Below are positions 36,670 through 47,941 of a stretch of 64,000 bases of DNA, piece after piece. The translations under genes were made by a program, and so were the position numbers. The first letter of the stretch is position 1. The number at the start of each line of letters is the position of its first letter. The DNA comes from Candidatus Flexicrinis affinis (GTDB lineage: Bacteria; Chloroflexota; Anaerolineae; Aggregatilineales; Phototrophicaceae): NCBI GenBank assembly GCA_016716525.1, contig JADJWE010000001.1, positions 1,860,001 through 1,924,000 on the forward strand, written 5' to 3'. Under the pieces are notes generated by a model. The model saw only the letters and a list, made by a program, of their open reading frames with translations. It was not told the origin of the DNA and ran no database searches.

Positions 36670-39666
36670 ATGGGCTTTGAGAACCTGAGCGGGCGAACGT
36701 TCGGTCAGTATGAATTGCGCGAACTGCTCGGCGTCGGCGGTATGGGATCGGTGTACCGCGCCTATCAGACGGGGCTTGATCGGCAGGTTGCGGTCAAGGT
36801 GCTGCCGCGTGCTCTGGCAAGCGAACCGGGGTACGTCGAGCGGTTCATCCGCGAAGCCCGTACAGCGGCAGCGCTTGAACATCCGCACATCGTGCGCATC
36901 TATGACTACGGCACGCAGGGCGACGTCAGCTATCTGGTGATGGCACTCCTGCGCGGCGGTTCGCTTTCGGCACGCTTGTCGCAGCGCGAGGAGCTGATGC
37001 AGTCGCGCGCATCGCTCGGGGAAATCTCCGACATGCTGAACCAGATCGCCAGCGCGCTCGACTATGCCCACAACGAAGGCGTACTGCACCGCGACATCAA
37101 GCCGGCCAACATCATGTTCGACAATCAGGGCCGGGCCTACGTCACCGACTTCGGCATCGCCAAGCTCATGGGCGCCACCACCGCACTAACCGGCACCGGC
37201 GTCGCGATGGGCAGCCCGTCCTATATGCCGCCTGAGCAGTGGGCCGGGCGTGAACTTACGCCGGCGGCGGATCAGTACGCGCTGGCCGTCACAATCTATC
37301 AGACCATCGCCGGCCGTCTGCCGTTCGAAGCCGACAGCGCCGCGCAGCTCATGTATAAGCACTTCCATGAAGAGCCGACCCCGCTGACGACGCTCCGTGG
37401 CGATATCCCGACTGCCGTGATGATCGTGCTGAGCCGCGCACTTGCGAAAGAGCCGACCCAGCGCTTCCCGAATGTCACTCAGTTGGCGCAGGCTTTTGAA
37501 GGCGCGATCGAGGGCATGCAAGGGGAGATGACCAACTTCTTCTCCTACAAGCTCCGCTCGGATAAGCCACGCCCGTCCGGCATGACACCAACACCCTACG
37601 GCGAGGAATTTGCGCCTCAGCCTATGACCGGGCCGACCTCCGGCACGCCGCCATCGGGCGAGTATGCGCCGCCTCCAAGCGGCCCCTACGGTCAGCCGCC
37701 GACCGCGCCCGGCGGGTACGGTCAGCAGCCGACGGCGCAGGGCGGTTATGGCGGCCAGCCTCCAACTCAGCCGCCCTATTACCCGACTGGCGCAACGCCA
37801 ACGCCGTATGGTCAAGGAGGCACCCCTCCGGGCATGGCTTATACCGGCGGGTACGTTGCTCAGCCTCAACAGCCCAGACGCAGCTTTGGTTTGCCGATTC
37901 CGGTGATTGCCGGGATTCTCGTCGCTATTGCCGCGCTTGTGATCGTGGCGGTTATGGCGCTGGGCGGTGGCGGGCAGGACCCGGTTGCCGCGGCCCTGAC
38001 AGGAACGGCAGACCAGCAGACGCTCATCGCGTCGCAGTTCACGGCAACCCCGACGAACACCCCAACGCCTACTGAAACCGCAACCGATACGCCGACGGCG
38101 ACGCCAACCGATACGCCGACGGAAACCGCCACTGCGACTTCGACCGACACGGCTACGCCCACAGAGACGTTCACGCCGTCGTTAACGCCGACCGACGCCC
38201 CTACCGACACGCCGACGGCAACCAGCACCATCACGCCGTCTCCTGAACCCACCGAGACTCATACGCCGTCCATCACGCCGACCGCGACGGCTACGGAGAC
38301 CCCAACGGCGACGAATACGCCGCTTCCGACGCCTACGCCCGAGCCAATCGTTCGCACCGGCCTCACGTTTGGTTCATCGCTCACTGACTCGATCACGGAC
38401 AGTGCGCCGGAGTACCGCTTCCCGTTCGATGGTGTAGCCGGCCAAGTCGTCAGCATCGTCGCGGAGAAGACCGATGGCGAGGCCAACCTCGACCTCGTGC
38501 TTACGCTAGTCGGCCCGGACGGAACGGTGCTGATCGAGAACGACGATCTCGCCCAGACCACCCGCAACGCCGGCATCTTCAGTTTCGAACTGCCCGTGGA
38601 CGGCCAATACACGGTTATCGTCGCGCGATTGTTCGGGGCACGGGGCAACACAATAGGCGACTTCACGCTATCACTCGTGGATGAGAGTGCTCAGCCCACT
38701 GCGATCCTCGCGCTTGACGAGCCAGCCAGCGGAACACTCGGCGACGAGATACCCGGCACGGTCTACGCATTCGAGGCGCAGAGCGGCGACGAGATCAGCC
38801 TCGCGGCGTATGCCACCAGCGGCAATCTCGATACGTATCTACGGGTGATCAACCCGTCGGGCGTCCTCGTCGCGGAAAACGACGATGCCAGCGTATCGAC
38901 AAGCAACAGCGTGATCGAACGCCTCCAGATTCAAGACGCAGGAACTTACCGCGTGGAGCTTGAACGGTTCCGCGGCGAGTCCGGAAATACGGCCGGCAAC
39001 TACGTGTTAATCCTTACGGCCGGCGACGCAGCGCCGTACGACGTCTCAATCCTGAACGAAGGTGAACTACAGGTCGACGTGGCGCAGTTCAACACCATCG
39101 ACTCGACGTTCCCCTCGCGCGCCTACTCGTTTGAGGGGCGTCAGGGGATGATCGTGACGATTACGATGAGCGCGCTTGACGGCAACCTCGACCCGTTTCT
39201 CGAGTTGTACGCGCCAAACGGCGACAAGATCGCCGAGAACGACGACATCTCTCTGTCAGACGCGACGCGCAGCCAACTTGCAGGCATCTGGCTCCCTGAA
39301 GACGGGACATACCGGATCGTCACGACGCGTTACCGGGCCGAGGCGGGCAATACGACCGGGCGCTTCGAGCTGCTGCTGAACCTCGGCGAGCCGCGTCAAA
39401 GCGACTGCGGTGCGGCCGTCACGGTCGGATGCCCGGCCGTCGTCGGCCCGAACATCGACCGTCCGGTCGCGGTGCGGACGATCGCACGCGTGTCCGGCGA
39501 TGTCCTTGCGACGCTCGAATCCGGGACGCAGGTGCAGGTAGTCGGCGGGCCGGAAGTGGCCGACGCATTCACGTGGTGGCAGATCGAGTTGAGCGACGGC
39601 ACACTCGGCTGGGTCGTCGAACGAATCACGATGAGCAGGCCGGTACTTCTGCCGGTGGTGCCCTAG
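36670..39666 (+). CDS. Receptor Ser/Thr kinase with external PPC-like domains and SH3-like end
   Basis: 998 residues. Cytosolic PknB-type kinase (about 12-275), all catalytic parts intact: GVGGMG (21-26), Lys43, HRDIKPAN with Asp142, DFG at 160-162. A Gly/Pro/Gln/Tyr-rich linker (about 300-405), membrane helix (about 415-437), Thr-Pro stalk (about 455-560), then three repeats of about 120 residues resembling bacterial pre-peptidase C-terminal domains ([27 protein letters not shown]) and a final SH3-like segment (GWVVERITM). The stalk and sensor lie outside. ATG has AGAGGA. It is divergent from the WXG genes and followed 74 bases later by a paralogous kinase. A likely regulator of the type VII locus, by proximity. 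Confidence 0.92.
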   Translation: MGFENLSGRTFGQYELRELLGVGGMGSVYRAYQTGLDRQVAVKVLPRALASEPGYVERFIREARTAAALEHPHIVRIYDYGTQGDVSYLVMALLRGGSLSARLSQREELMQSRASLGEISDMLNQIASALDYAHNEGVLHRDIKPANIMFDNQGRAYVTDFGIAKLMGATTALTGTGVAMGSPSYMPPEQWAGRELTPAADQYALAVTIYQTIAGRLPFEADSAAQLMYKHFHEEPTPLTTLRGDIPTAVMIVLSRALAKEPTQRFPNVTQLAQAFEGAIEGMQGEMTNFFSYKLRSDKPRPSGMTPTPYGEEFAPQPMTGPTSGTPPSGEYAPPPSGPYGQPPTAPGGYGQQPTAQGGYGGQPPTQPPYYPTGATPTPYGQGGTPPGMAYTGGYVAQPQQPRRSFGLPIPVIAGILVAIAALVIVAVMALGGGGQDPVAAALTGTADQQTLIASQFTATPTNTPTPTETATDTPTATPTDTPTETATATSTDTATPTETFTPSLTPTDAPTDTPTATSTITPSPEPTETHTPSITPTATATETPTATNTPLPTPTPEPIVRTGLTFGSSLTDSITDSAPEYRFPFDGVAGQVVSIVAEKTDGEANLDLVLTLVGPDGTVLIENDDLAQTTRNAGIFSFELPVDGQYTVIVARLFGARGNTIGDFTLSLVDESAQPTAILALDEPASGTLGDEIPGTVYAFEAQSGDEISLAAYATSGNLDTYLRVINPSGVLVAENDDASVSTSNSVIERLQIQDAGTYRVELERFRGESGNTAGNYVLILTAGDAAPYDVSILNEGELQVDVAQFNTIDSTFPSRAYSFEGRQGMIVTITMSALDGNLDPFLELYAPNGDKIAENDDISLSDATRSQLAGIWLPEDGTYRIVTTRYRAEAGNTTGRFELLLNLGEPRQSDCGAAVTVGCPAVVGPNIDRPVAVRTIARVSGDVLATLESGTQVQVVGGPEVADAFTWWQIELSDGTLGWVVERITMSRPVLLPVVP

Positions 39667-39679
39667 CGGAGATGATCGC

Positions 39680-39707
39680 TTGCCGGGCACTCCGATTGCG
39701 CTAAACT
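39680..39707 (+). promoter_or_regulatory. Candidate promoter of the second receptor kinase
   Basis: TTGCCG (39680-39685), 16-base spacer, TAAACT (39702-39707), 33 bases before the ATG. It suggests the second kinase can be expressed independently of the first. Confidence 0.4.
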
Positions 39708-39740
39708 AATGTCCGGTCCGCGGTAAAGTCTGGGGGAGAA

Positions 39741-42700
39741 ATGGCCCACGAGAACCTTGTTGGGCACATGCTAGGCCAATACGAACTGCGCGAGCTGCTC
39801 GGTGTGGGCGGCATGGGCGCAGTGTATCGCGGTTTCCAGACCAGTCTGAAGCGCGAAGTCGCCGTTAAGGTGCTGCCTTCGACGCTCGCCAACGAACCCG
39901 GCTACGTCGAGCGGTTCAACCGCGAGGCGCAAACGGCCGCGGCGCTTGAACACCCGCACATCGTCAGCATCTTCGATTACGGCACGCAGCAGGGCACGAG
40001 CTACCTCGTCATGCGCTTGCTGACGGGCGGCACGCTCGCCCAACGTCTGAATCAACGCGACGACAAGGACCAGCCCGTCCTCCCCTCGCTTGGCGAAACT
40101 GCGATCCTCGTCGCGCAGTTGAGCAGCGCGCTCGCCTACGCGCACAATCAAGGCGTGATCCACCGCGACATCAAGACCAGCAACGTGATGTTCGACAATC
40201 AAGGCAACGGATACCTTGTCGACTTCGGCATCGCGAAGCTGATGGGTGCTCAGTCCGGCCTGACCGGCACCGGCATGGCGATGGGCACGCCCGCGTATAT
40301 GCCTCCGGAACAGTGGGCCGGAAAGGAGCTGACGCCTGCCGCCGATCAGTACGCTCTCGCGGTCCTCGTCTACGCGATGATCACGGGCCGCGTGCCGTTC
40401 GAAGCCGCGACGCCGTATGAGCTTCTGCACAAGCATCTACACGAACAGCCGACTCCAGCCCAGTCCTTCCGCGCGGACCTGCCACCGGCGGTCAATATCG
40501 TACTGGATCGCGCGCTCTCGAAGGAACCGGAAGATCGCTTCCCGTCGGTGGCCGCGTTTGCCCTGTCGTTCGAGGCGGCGATTGAGGGCTCGAAGGGCGA
40601 TTCCACCGCATTCTTTACCAGCAAGATCCCGACCCGCAGCTTGCGTCCGCCCGGAATAGCCCCGCTAACCCCAATCACTCCCGGCGGATCGTCTTCGCAG
40701 CGGTCGGGTACAAGTCCGAGCGCCGCCGGCAGCGTGGGCGTTGGCCATACACCGCCGCCCTCTCAGCAGGTTGGCCTAACTCAGCCGACGCCGATACACA
40801 AGAACCCGATCACGTACCTCGTCCTGGTCGTGATCGTACTGCTGGCCGCCATTCTGATCGTCCTGCTGGGCAGCCGCGGCGGCGAACAGCCGATCGTGGT
40901 CGCCGAAGTCAGCAACACGCCGGGCAGTGGATTGACCATCATCGAGACCGAGACGCCAACCCCGACGGCCACCGAAGAGGGTCCGGTATCGACAGCTACT
41001 GACGTGGGCGTCGAACCGACCCCGTCCGAGACATCCGCGGTGATCGTACCGCCGACGGTCGTGACCGAGACCGATACGCCGGAAACCGCTGTGACTGAGC
41101 GTCCGGCCGATACAAACACGCCGACCGACGTTCCTCCGACCGCGACGGACACCGTCCCGCCGCCAACCGCGACCGACACTTCGGCGCCGCCAACCGCAAC
41201 CTCAACCGAGACAGCGTCATTCGATGAAACGCCTACGACCGAAGGTGGTCTCGTCCTGATCCTGACCGAGACACCGACGGTCACGGCAACGGCAACATCG
41301 ACTGCGACCGACACCGCAACGGCGACGGCGACCGCGACTATCACCAGCTCGCCCACCGCGACGACGACCGATGTACCGCCGACCGAGACCGCGACCGCAA
41401 CGTCGACTGCAACCCCAACCGCGACGGCGACAGCAACAGACACCGCGACCGCGACGTCTACCGCGACCGACACGGTGACCCCGTCGCCGACGCACACAGA
41501 CACGGCGACGGCGACACCGACCGACACGGCAACCGCAACGATCACGCCAAGTCCGACCGCTACCGACACGCCTACGTCTACGCCAACCGATACGCCGACC
41601 GAAACGCCAACCGTTACGCCCTCGCCCACACTCGACTTGGCCGCGCTGGAGATCGTATATGCTTCGCGCCGCGGTGGAACGATGGACCTCTACCTCACCG
41701 ACAGGTCCGGCACGATCGTTCGCCAGCTTACCGACGCGTTCGGCGGCGAGACGGAGCCTACGTGGGCGCCTGACGGATCAGAAATCGCGTTCATCGGGGG
41801 TTACAACGGCGCCGCTGAGATCTGGGCGATTCGGCCGAACGGCAGCGGATTGCGGCGGATTATCGGCCAGCCTGACGTCAACATCCCATCTGGTCCGGCG
41901 TGGTCGCCCGACGGCCAGTACATCGCGTTCTCGGCCCGTACCGACGAGCCGACCGGTTCTGAGATCTACGTCGTCCGGTCCGACGGAACCGGCCTCACGC
42001 GGCTGACGTTTTCACCAGGCTTTGACTACGAGCCGAAGTGGTCGCCCGATGGTCGGCAAATCGCCTTCTCGACCGCCCGGACTGGCATCAACAGCTTGGG
42101 ACTGATGAACTTCGACGGCAGCGATCAGCAGGTGTTGACGCCGAGCGCGTTCTATCCCGCATGGCTGCCGGACGGAAGCGCAATCCTGTATCAGGGTTAC
42201 GACGCAGGCTTCGACCTGTACACGTACCGGCTGGACAACGGCACGATCACGAAGCTGACGAACACGCCGAGCCTTGAAGAAGGTTTCCCGGTCGTCGCCC
42301 CGGATGGCTCGGTTGCGATCTTCGAGACTCTTCGGGACGAATCTACCCAATTCGACCTGTGGCAGATCGACCTCGGCACCGGCGAGCTGAAGCAGTTGAC
42401 GTTCAGCACCGACGACACCGGCGCGGCGTGGCGTCCTGATCCCGCAGCGATCGCCGCAGTTCAGCCGCTGCCGACACTGATCGCGGCTGCGCCGACAGTG
42501 ACAACCGTTCCACCGACATCCACGCCCTCACCGACGTTGGCGGCGACGCAGACGCCGACTTCCGGACCGACAGCCACAAGCGCCGTGTACATGGCGATCG
42601 GGACGCGCCCGCTGCTGGTCTACAACAATCCGTCTCAGACAGCGACGGCGATCAATGTGACGAACGCACGGCTCGTCGTGCTCGGCGTTACGACGGACGG

Positions 42701-43604
42701 CCTCTGGTACAAAGTCCAACTGCGCGACCGCGACGGCTGGGTTTTGAGGGAGTCCGCCGGCTACCGTATCGAAGGCAACGTGAACGCGCTCCCGCTTGCG
42801 GCGCCGGGTACAGCCAGTACCGATCCGCTCAGCGGCGACCCGGGGTTCCTGCAAGTGATGGCGCAGTCGGGTTTCGACTCCGAGCTAGAGTCTATCTCGA
42901 CCCGGGGCTGGGAAATCCGCCCGTTCAACGAGGAATCGACACTGTGCAGTGTCGGCGGCGACGAGAGCGCGCTGCTGACGTTCGGTTCCGAGGAATGGCG
43001 CAGCTACGAAGTCACGGTCGAATTCCAGTACCGCACCAATCAGCGCGGGCAATTCGACATCATCACGCGCATGCAGTCCGACGGCACCGGCATCCGGCAT
43101 CGGATCGACGCCAGCGCCAACAACGTCTCGCAGTTCACCTTGCGGGCGACTGGTCAGTCGTTGGGCATGGGGCAATACCCGGTCAACATCCGAGCCGGCC
43201 AGTGGGGTGTTCTGCGCGCCGAAGTCGACAACGAGAAGATCCGCACGTTCTTCGACGGGCTGCAGATCAGCGAATACGAGCTGTTCGAGAGCACCTATGC
43301 CAACGGCTTCGTCGGGATCGAAGCCTCGCCCGGCACCACCATCTGCCTGAACAACATCACAGTGCGCTCGTTGTACCGCACCGCATCGGCGGTGACCGAC
43401 GCGGTACCGCGCGGCGAGATGAACACCAACGCGAATATCCGCCTGTTCCCGGGTGCGGGGTTCAGCCGCGTCGGTGCGGCCAGCGCCGGGCAAGAGGTGT
43501 ACGTGATGGCCGAGGCTGAGGGCGGCGAGTGGGTCTACATCCGCGTCGACCGGCCGCGCAACCCGTTTGAAGGCTGGACGATCGCGTCATCCGTCCGACG
43601 ATAG
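39741..43604 (+). CDS. Receptor Ser/Thr kinase with external TolB-like propeller, LamG-like and SH3-like domains
   Basis: 1287 residues. Kinase domain (about 12-275) very like that of the preceding gene: GVGGMG at 21-26, Lys43, HRDIKTSN with Asp143, DFG at 161-163. Membrane helix near 354-376; a Thr-Pro/Thr-Ala stalk of about 220 residues; then TolB/PD40 propeller blades (about 633-900) marked by repeated WSPDG-x-x-IAF motifs; a short Thr-Pro linker; an SH3-like domain (about 945-1010); a LamG/concanavalin-like sandwich (about 1040-1215); and a last SH3-like domain ([16 protein letters not shown]). The external part could bind glycan or peptidoglycan. Kinase halves are conserved between the two genes but sensors are unrelated, so the pair arose by duplication with domain swapping. 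Confidence 0.9.
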   Translation: MAHENLVGHMLGQYELRELLGVGGMGAVYRGFQTSLKREVAVKVLPSTLANEPGYVERFNREAQTAAALEHPHIVSIFDYGTQQGTSYLVMRLLTGGTLAQRLNQRDDKDQPVLPSLGETAILVAQLSSALAYAHNQGVIHRDIKTSNVMFDNQGNGYLVDFGIAKLMGAQSGLTGTGMAMGTPAYMPPEQWAGKELTPAADQYALAVLVYAMITGRVPFEAATPYELLHKHLHEQPTPAQSFRADLPPAVNIVLDRALSKEPEDRFPSVAAFALSFEAAIEGSKGDSTAFFTSKIPTRSLRPPGIAPLTPITPGGSSSQRSGTSPSAAGSVGVGHTPPPSQQVGLTQPTPIHKNPITYLVLVVIVLLAAILIVLLGSRGGEQPIVVAEVSNTPGSGLTIIETETPTPTATEEGPVSTATDVGVEPTPSETSAVIVPPTVVTETDTPETAVTERPADTNTPTDVPPTATDTVPPPTATDTSAPPTATSTETASFDETPTTEGGLVLILTETPTVTATATSTATDTATATATATITSSPTATTTDVPPTETATATSTATPTATATATDTATATSTATDTVTPSPTHTDTATATPTDTATATITPSPTATDTPTSTPTDTPTETPTVTPSPTLDLAALEIVYASRRGGTMDLYLTDRSGTIVRQLTDAFGGETEPTWAPDGSEIAFIGGYNGAAEIWAIRPNGSGLRRIIGQPDVNIPSGPAWSPDGQYIAFSARTDEPTGSEIYVVRSDGTGLTRLTFSPGFDYEPKWSPDGRQIAFSTARTGINSLGLMNFDGSDQQVLTPSAFYPAWLPDGSAILYQGYDAGFDLYTYRLDNGTITKLTNTPSLEEGFPVVAPDGSVAIFETLRDESTQFDLWQIDLGTGELKQLTFSTDDTGAAWRPDPAAIAAVQPLPTLIAAAPTVTTVPPTSTPSPTLAATQTPTSGPTATSAVYMAIGTRPLLVYNNPSQTATAINVTNARLVVLGVTTDGLWYKVQLRDRDGWVLRESAGYRIEGNVNALPLAAPGTASTDPLSGDPGFLQVMAQSGFDSELESISTRGWEIRPFNEESTLCSVGGDESALLTFGSEEWRSYEVTVEFQYRTNQRGQFDIITRMQSDGTGIRHRIDASANNVSQFTLRATGQSLGMGQYPVNIRAGQWGVLRAEVDNEKIRTFFDGLQISEYELFESTYANGFVGIEASPGTTICLNNITVRSLYRTASAVTDAVPRGEMNTNANIRLFPGAGFSRVGAASAGQEVYVMAEAEGGEWVYIRVDRPRNPFEGWTIASSVRR

Positions 43605-43613
43605 CGCGGTCCG

Positions 43614-44987
43614 CTACGCCGTAGAGAAGACGATCATCTTGAGCGTCGTCATGTCCTCAATCGCGAAGCGTGGGCCTTCGCGCCCGACTCCGCTGTCCTT
43701 GTTGCCGCCGTAGGGCATGTGGTCGACCCGGAAGGTCGGGGCGTCGTTGATCATCACGCCGCCGACATCCAGCGCCTGCACGGCACGCATGGCACGGTTC
43801 AGGTCGCGGGTAAAGACCCCCGCTTGAAGCCCGAATGGGCTGTCGTTGACCTGCACCAACGCGTCGTCGAAGTCGTCGTAAGGCAGTACGTTAACGACCG
43901 GCCCGAACACCTCTTCGCGCATCACCTTCATATCGCGCGTCGCGTTGGTCACGATCGACGGGGCGAGCATGCGGCCCTTGCGCGGTGCGGTCGTCTCCAC
44001 ACGCGCACCGGCCTGTTCGGCCTCGTTCACCCACGCCTCGATACGGTCGGCCGCCTGATCGGTGATGATCGGGCCGATCTCGGTGCCGTCCTCAACCGGA
44101 TCGCCCAGCTTGAGCCGCTTGGTGCGCGCAGAGAAATCGGCCATGAACGAGTCATAGCGTGACCGATGCACGTAGATGCGCTGCACGCTGATACACACTT
44201 GCCCACTGTAGGCGAAGGCGCCGGTCACCAACTTGTCGACCACGCCGTCGAGTTCTATCGTGTCGTCCACAACGACGGCCGCGTTTCCGCCCAGTTCGAA
44301 CGTTGTCCTGCGCAAGCCGGCAACCTCGCTGATTGCGCGTGCCACCGGCGGGCTGCCGGTGAACGAGATCATGGCGACGCGCGGATCGGTTGTCAGCCAC
44401 CGGCCAACGTCGGTTCCGCCAACGACAACCGAAAACGCGCCGTCCGGCAGGCCGGCTTCGGAGAACATCTCCGCCAAACGCAGCGCAGTGAGCGGCGTAG
44501 CCGGCGCCGGTTTGAGTACGATCGGGCATCCGGCGGCGATCGCCGGCGCGACCTTATGCGCCACGAGATTGAGCGGGAAATTGAACGGTGTAATGGCAGC
44601 GACGACGCCGACCGGGACACGTACGTAATATCCCATCTTCCCGACACCGCCTTTGGCCGCGTCGAGGGGCACAGTCTCACCATGTATGCGCTTGGCTTCT
44701 TCGGCGGCAAACGCGAACGTCTCCACCGCGCGCGCGACTTCGCCGCGGGCGTAGCGCATCGGCTTGCCGCTTTCGCGCGCCATCATCACGGCGAGGTCAC
44801 CGGCATTGGCGTCGATCAAGTCGCTTACCCGGCGAAGGATCGCCGACCGACGGTGCGCTGGCATTGCGGCCAGCTTCGGCCGGATCGCTTCGGCGCGCGC
44901 AATCGAGTCCTTTACAACCTGCTCGCTGGACTCGAACACGCTCCCAACAACCGAGCCATCGTAAGGGCTATGAATGTCGGTTCGCAT
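43614..44987 (-). CDS. NAD(P)-dependent aldehyde dehydrogenase
   Basis: 457 residues, soluble ALDH fold. Glu231 in FELGGNAAVVV and nucleophile Cys265 in YSGQVCISVQR are intact; PFNFPLNL and GPVVNVLPYDD are typical. It is shorter than most ALDHs and resembles the lactaldehyde/glycolaldehyde/semialdehyde group; the substrate is not certain. The second codon of the longest frame, ATG at 44987, has GGAGG eight bases upstream; the preceding TTG is less likely. Divergent from the aminotransferase with an operator-like palindrome between, so both may be induced together. Its stop is nine bases from the convergent kinase stop. Confidence 0.88.
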   Translation of the reverse strand: MRTDIHSPYDGSVVGSVFESSEQVVKDSIARAEAIRPKLAAMPAHRRSAILRRVSDLIDANAGDLAVMMARESGKPMRYARGEVARAVETFAFAAEEAKRIHGETVPLDAAKGGVGKMGYYVRVPVGVVAAITPFNFPLNLVAHKVAPAIAAGCPIVLKPAPATPLTALRLAEMFSEAGLPDGAFSVVVGGTDVGRWLTTDPRVAMISFTGSPPVARAISEVAGLRRTTFELGGNAAVVVDDTIELDGVVDKLVTGAFAYSGQVCISVQRIYVHRSRYDSFMADFSARTKRLKLGDPVEDGTEIGPIITDQAADRIEAWVNEAEQAGARVETTAPRKGRMLAPSIVTNATRDMKVMREEVFGPVVNVLPYDDFDDALVQVNDSPFGLQAGVFTRDLNRAMRAVQALDVGGVMINDAPTFRVDHMPYGGNKDSGVGREGPRFAIEDMTTLKMIVFSTA

Positions 44988-45031
44988 CAATATGACCTCC
45001 TGTCCCGCGTGTGAAAACGGGGAGCGCGGTT

Positions 45032-45053
45032 TACAATCAGGATGTTGATTGTA
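45032..45053. promoter_or_regulatory. Palindromic operator in the ALDH/aminotransferase divergent region
   Basis: Perfect inverted repeat TACAATCA-N6-TGATTGTA, symmetric over 22 positions and centred between the two start codons. The dyad shape fits a dimeric repressor or activator of the GntR/Lrp/Xre size class. The regulator gene was not seen in the window. Confidence 0.6.
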
Positions 45054-45095
45054 GCGACGCCGCGGTGGCTAGCCAACATCAAGGGAGTATCCCTC

Positions 45096-46382
45096 ATGAG
45101 CACGACAGACCACCTTTCGCCAGTTTGGTCGCACCTCACGCACATGGCGCCGGTGCGCGGCGAAGGCATCAACTTATACGATTCGGCGGGCCGGCGCTAC
45201 GTGGATTTCACGTGCGGAATCGGCGTTACTAATACGGGTCACTGTCACCCGCGGGTCGTCAAGGCGATCCAGACTCAGGCCGAGAAGCTCCTGTTTGCGC
45301 AGATGAACGTCGTGATCAATCCGCTTACCGCCGCGCTAGGCGACGCGTTGAATGCGATCACCCCCCCGTCGATCGACTCGTTCTTCTTCTCAAACAGCGG
45401 CGCAGAGGCGACCGAAGGCGCGGTAAAGTTGGCACGCCATGCCACGGCGCGTACCAACATCATCGTGTTTCAGGGCAGCTTCCACGGCCGTACCGCGCAA
45501 ACGATGGCGATGACGACATCCAAGACGGTCTACAAGTACAAGTACCATCCGCTCCCGTCGGGGATCGCCGTCGCGCCGTTTCCGTACAGCTACTACCTCG
45601 GCATGAGCGACGATGAGGCGACCGCGTTCTGCCTCAAACAGCTGGACTACGTCCTCAAGGCACAGTCCTCGCCGGACGACACCGCCGCGATCATCATCGA
45701 ACCGGTGCTGGGCGAAGGCGGCTACGTCCCCGCCCCGGTCGACTTCCTCAAAGAACTGCGCGCGCTGTGTTCGCAGCACGGGATCATGTTCGTCGCAGAC
45801 GAGGTGCAGACCGGCTTCGGGCGCACGGGCAAGCTGTTCTGCTTCGAGCACGCCGGAATCGAGCCGGATATCGTCATCATGGCGAAAGGACTAGGAAGCG
45901 GCCTGCCGATCAGCGGTGTGGCGGCGCCGCGCAGCATCATGGAACGCTGGGTGACCGGCTCGCACGGCGGGACCTACGGCGGCGGATCGGCCGTCGTCAT
46001 GGCCGCCGCGCTTGAGACGGTCAACGTCATCGTGGAGGAGAAGCTGGCCGACAATGCCGCCGCGCGCGGCGAGACGCTGATGGCAGGTCTCAAGGAACTG
46101 CAGGCGGAGTTCCCCGCGATCGGCGATGTGCGCGGGCGCGGGCTGATGATCGGTGTCGAGTTCACAGGTGCGGATGGCAAGCCGGACAAGCTCACGTGCA
46201 AGGCGGCGGCGGCAAGCTGCCTCAAACGCGGACTGCTCTTGCTGACGTGCGGCACATACGAAAACGTCGTGCGCTGGATACCGCCGTTGATCGTGACCGA
46301 TGCGCAGATCGAGGATGCGCTGGCCATCTTCCGTGATGCGCTTGGCGAGGCAGTGGATGCGGCCGCCTCAACGCAGTCATAA
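45096..46382 (+). CDS. Class III aminotransferase (GABA/amine:2-oxoacid type)
   Basis: 428 residues, PLP-dependent fold type I. Lys264 in IMAKGLGSGLPISG binds PLP, Asp235 lies in VADEVQTGFGRTG, and SNSGAEATEGAVKLAR contacts the phosphate. These and the length fit 4-aminobutyrate and related omega-aminotransferases, which give succinate semialdehyde or another aldehyde for the adjacent dehydrogenases. The ATG at 45096 follows AGGGAG; the frame continues to 45042 without homology. Exact amine donor is inferred from the polyamine context. Confidence 0.9.
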   Translation: MSTTDHLSPVWSHLTHMAPVRGEGINLYDSAGRRYVDFTCGIGVTNTGHCHPRVVKAIQTQAEKLLFAQMNVVINPLTAALGDALNAITPPSIDSFFFSNSGAEATEGAVKLARHATARTNIIVFQGSFHGRTAQTMAMTTSKTVYKYKYHPLPSGIAVAPFPYSYYLGMSDDEATAFCLKQLDYVLKAQSSPDDTAAIIIEPVLGEGGYVPAPVDFLKELRALCSQHGIMFVADEVQTGFGRTGKLFCFEHAGIEPDIVIMAKGLGSGLPISGVAAPRSIMERWVTGSHGGTYGGGSAVVMAAALETVNVIVEEKLADNAAARGETLMAGLKELQAEFPAIGDVRGRGLMIGVEFTGADGKPDKLTCKAAAASCLKRGLLLLTCGTYENVVRWIPPLIVTDAQIEDALAIFRDALGEAVDAAASTQS

Positions 46383-46423
46383 TCGAAGATGTTTGCCCTC
46401 GTGCGCGGGCCAGACCGGCACTG

Positions 46424-46429
46424 TATAAT
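46424..46429 (+). promoter_or_regulatory. Consensus -10 box before mmsA
   Basis: TATAAT, perfect consensus, 61 bases before the mmsA ATG in the 107-base gap after the aminotransferase. No good -35 is present, so an activator may be needed. Confidence 0.35.
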
Positions 46430-46489
46430 GATGCGCACGCCTGAAGACCGGGGTCAACCGACCGACTATTCTTGGAAAGGGATGGCGCA

Positions 46490-47941
46490 ATGACGAAACG
46501 ACTAAAGAACTACATCGGGGGCGAATGGGTCGAGTCAGCGGCGTCTGCCTCGACACCTGTGGTCGATCCCGCGACCTGCGAGGTACTGGCCGAATGCCCG
46601 GATTCCACCGTGGCAGACGTCGATCAGGCCGTCAAGGCGGCCCGGGAAGGGTTCGAGGAATGGCGCACTACGCCAGTGATGGTACGCGCGCAATACATGC
46701 ACCATTTCAAAGTCTTGATGGAAGACAACTTCGACAAGCTGTCCGAAATGGTCGTGCGTGAGAACGGCAAGACGCTCGACGAGGCGCGCGGCGAAGTGCG
46801 GCGCGGGATCGAATCGGTCGACTATGCCATCGGCGTGCCCTTCCTGATGCGCACCGATGGCCTGGAAGACGTGTCTAGCGGGATCGACGAGACGACGCTG
46901 CGGCAGCCGGCCGGCGTGTTTGCGGCCATCACACCGTTCAACTTCCCCAGCATGGTACCGCTGTGGTTCCTGCCAACCGCCATTACGTGCGGCAACACAT
47001 TCATCCTCAAGCCCTCTCCGCAGACACCGATCAGTGCCGAGCTGCTGTACGAACTGCTTGAAGAACTCGACCTGCCACCCGGCGTGGTCAACCTCGTACA
47101 GGGCGGCGTGACGTCGGCCACGGCGATCATGGAGCACCCCGGCGTCACCGGTGTGAGCTTCGTGGGTAGCACGCCCGTCGCCAAGATCGTGTATGAAACC
47201 TGCACCCGGCACGGCAAGCGGGTTCAGGCGCAGGGCGGCGCGAAGAATTACATCGCCGTGATGCCCGATGCGAATATGGAAGCCAGCGTACGCAACATCC
47301 TCGGTGCAGCCTATGGCTGCGCAGGCCAGCGTTGCCTCGCCGCGGCGGTCGTCGTCGGCGTCGGCGATGCGTATGACAAGGTGCGTGACGAGTTGGTCAA
47401 GCAGGCCAGCAAGCTGCGCGTCGGCTACGGGCTCAACGAGCAGACGCAGATGGGCACGGTCATTAGCCCCGCCGCCCGCGAGCGTATCGAGCGCATGATC
47501 GCGCGCGGGGTGGACGAAGGCGCCGAGGTCATCCTCGACGGGCGCAGCCTCAAGGTCGATGGCTACGAGGATGGAACGTTCGTAGGTCCGACGATCCTCG
47601 GTGAGGTCAAGCCCGGCACGACGGTCGCCACCGAGGAGATTTTCGGGCCGGTGCTCTCACTGATGCGCGCCGATGACTTCGAGGATGCCGTTGACCTCAT
47701 CAACAGCAGCCATTACGGAAACGCCGCCAGCATCTTCACCAGCAGCGGCGGGCATGCGCGCGAATTCAAGTACCGCGTCAACGCTGGCAACATCGGTGTG
47801 AACATCGGCGTTGCCGCACCGTCGGCGTCGTTCCCGTTCGGCGGGCAGAAAGACTCGTTCTTTGGCGACCTGCACGGTCAGGGCAGCGACAGCATCGAGT
47901 TCTACACCGAGCGCAAGATCGTCATCGAACGGTGGCTGTAG
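46490..47941 (+). CDS. mmsA: Methylmalonate-semialdehyde dehydrogenase (CoA-acylating)
   Basis: 483 residues. Catalytic Cys282 in CAGQRCLA; the usual ALDH general-base motif ELGGK is replaced by QGGAKN, the hallmark of the CoA-dependent MMSDH/IolA branch that converts methylmalonate or malonate semialdehyde to propionyl- or acetyl-CoA. PFNFPSMVPLWF and SHYGNAASIFTSSG also match. ATG at 46490 (AGGG eight bases before); an in-frame TTG at 46472 is less likely. The role may be valine, beta-alanine or inositol breakdown; beta-alanine would fit polyamine catabolism. Confidence 0.93.
   Translation: MTKRLKNYIGGEWVESAASASTPVVDPATCEVLAECPDSTVADVDQAVKAAREGFEEWRTTPVMVRAQYMHHFKVLMEDNFDKLSEMVVRENGKTLDEARGEVRRGIESVDYAIGVPFLMRTDGLEDVSSGIDETTLRQPAGVFAAITPFNFPSMVPLWFLPTAITCGNTFILKPSPQTPISAELLYELLEELDLPPGVVNLVQGGVTSATAIMEHPGVTGVSFVGSTPVAKIVYETCTRHGKRVQAQGGAKNYIAVMPDANMEASVRNILGAAYGCAGQRCLAAAVVVGVGDAYDKVRDELVKQASKLRVGYGLNEQTQMGTVISPAARERIERMIARGVDEGAEVILDGRSLKVDGYEDGTFVGPTILGEVKPGTTVATEEIFGPVLSLMRADDFEDAVDLINSSHYGNAASIFTSSGGHAREFKYRVNAGNIGVNIGVAAPSASFPFGGQKDSFFGDLHGQGSDSIEFYTERKIVIERWL

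Noticed and set aside
41000..41650. Tandem-looking DNA repeats, considered as a CRISPR or satellite array
   Set aside because: They are degenerate codons for the Thr-Pro/Thr-Ala stalk of the receptor kinase, with no conserved repeat unit and no spacers.
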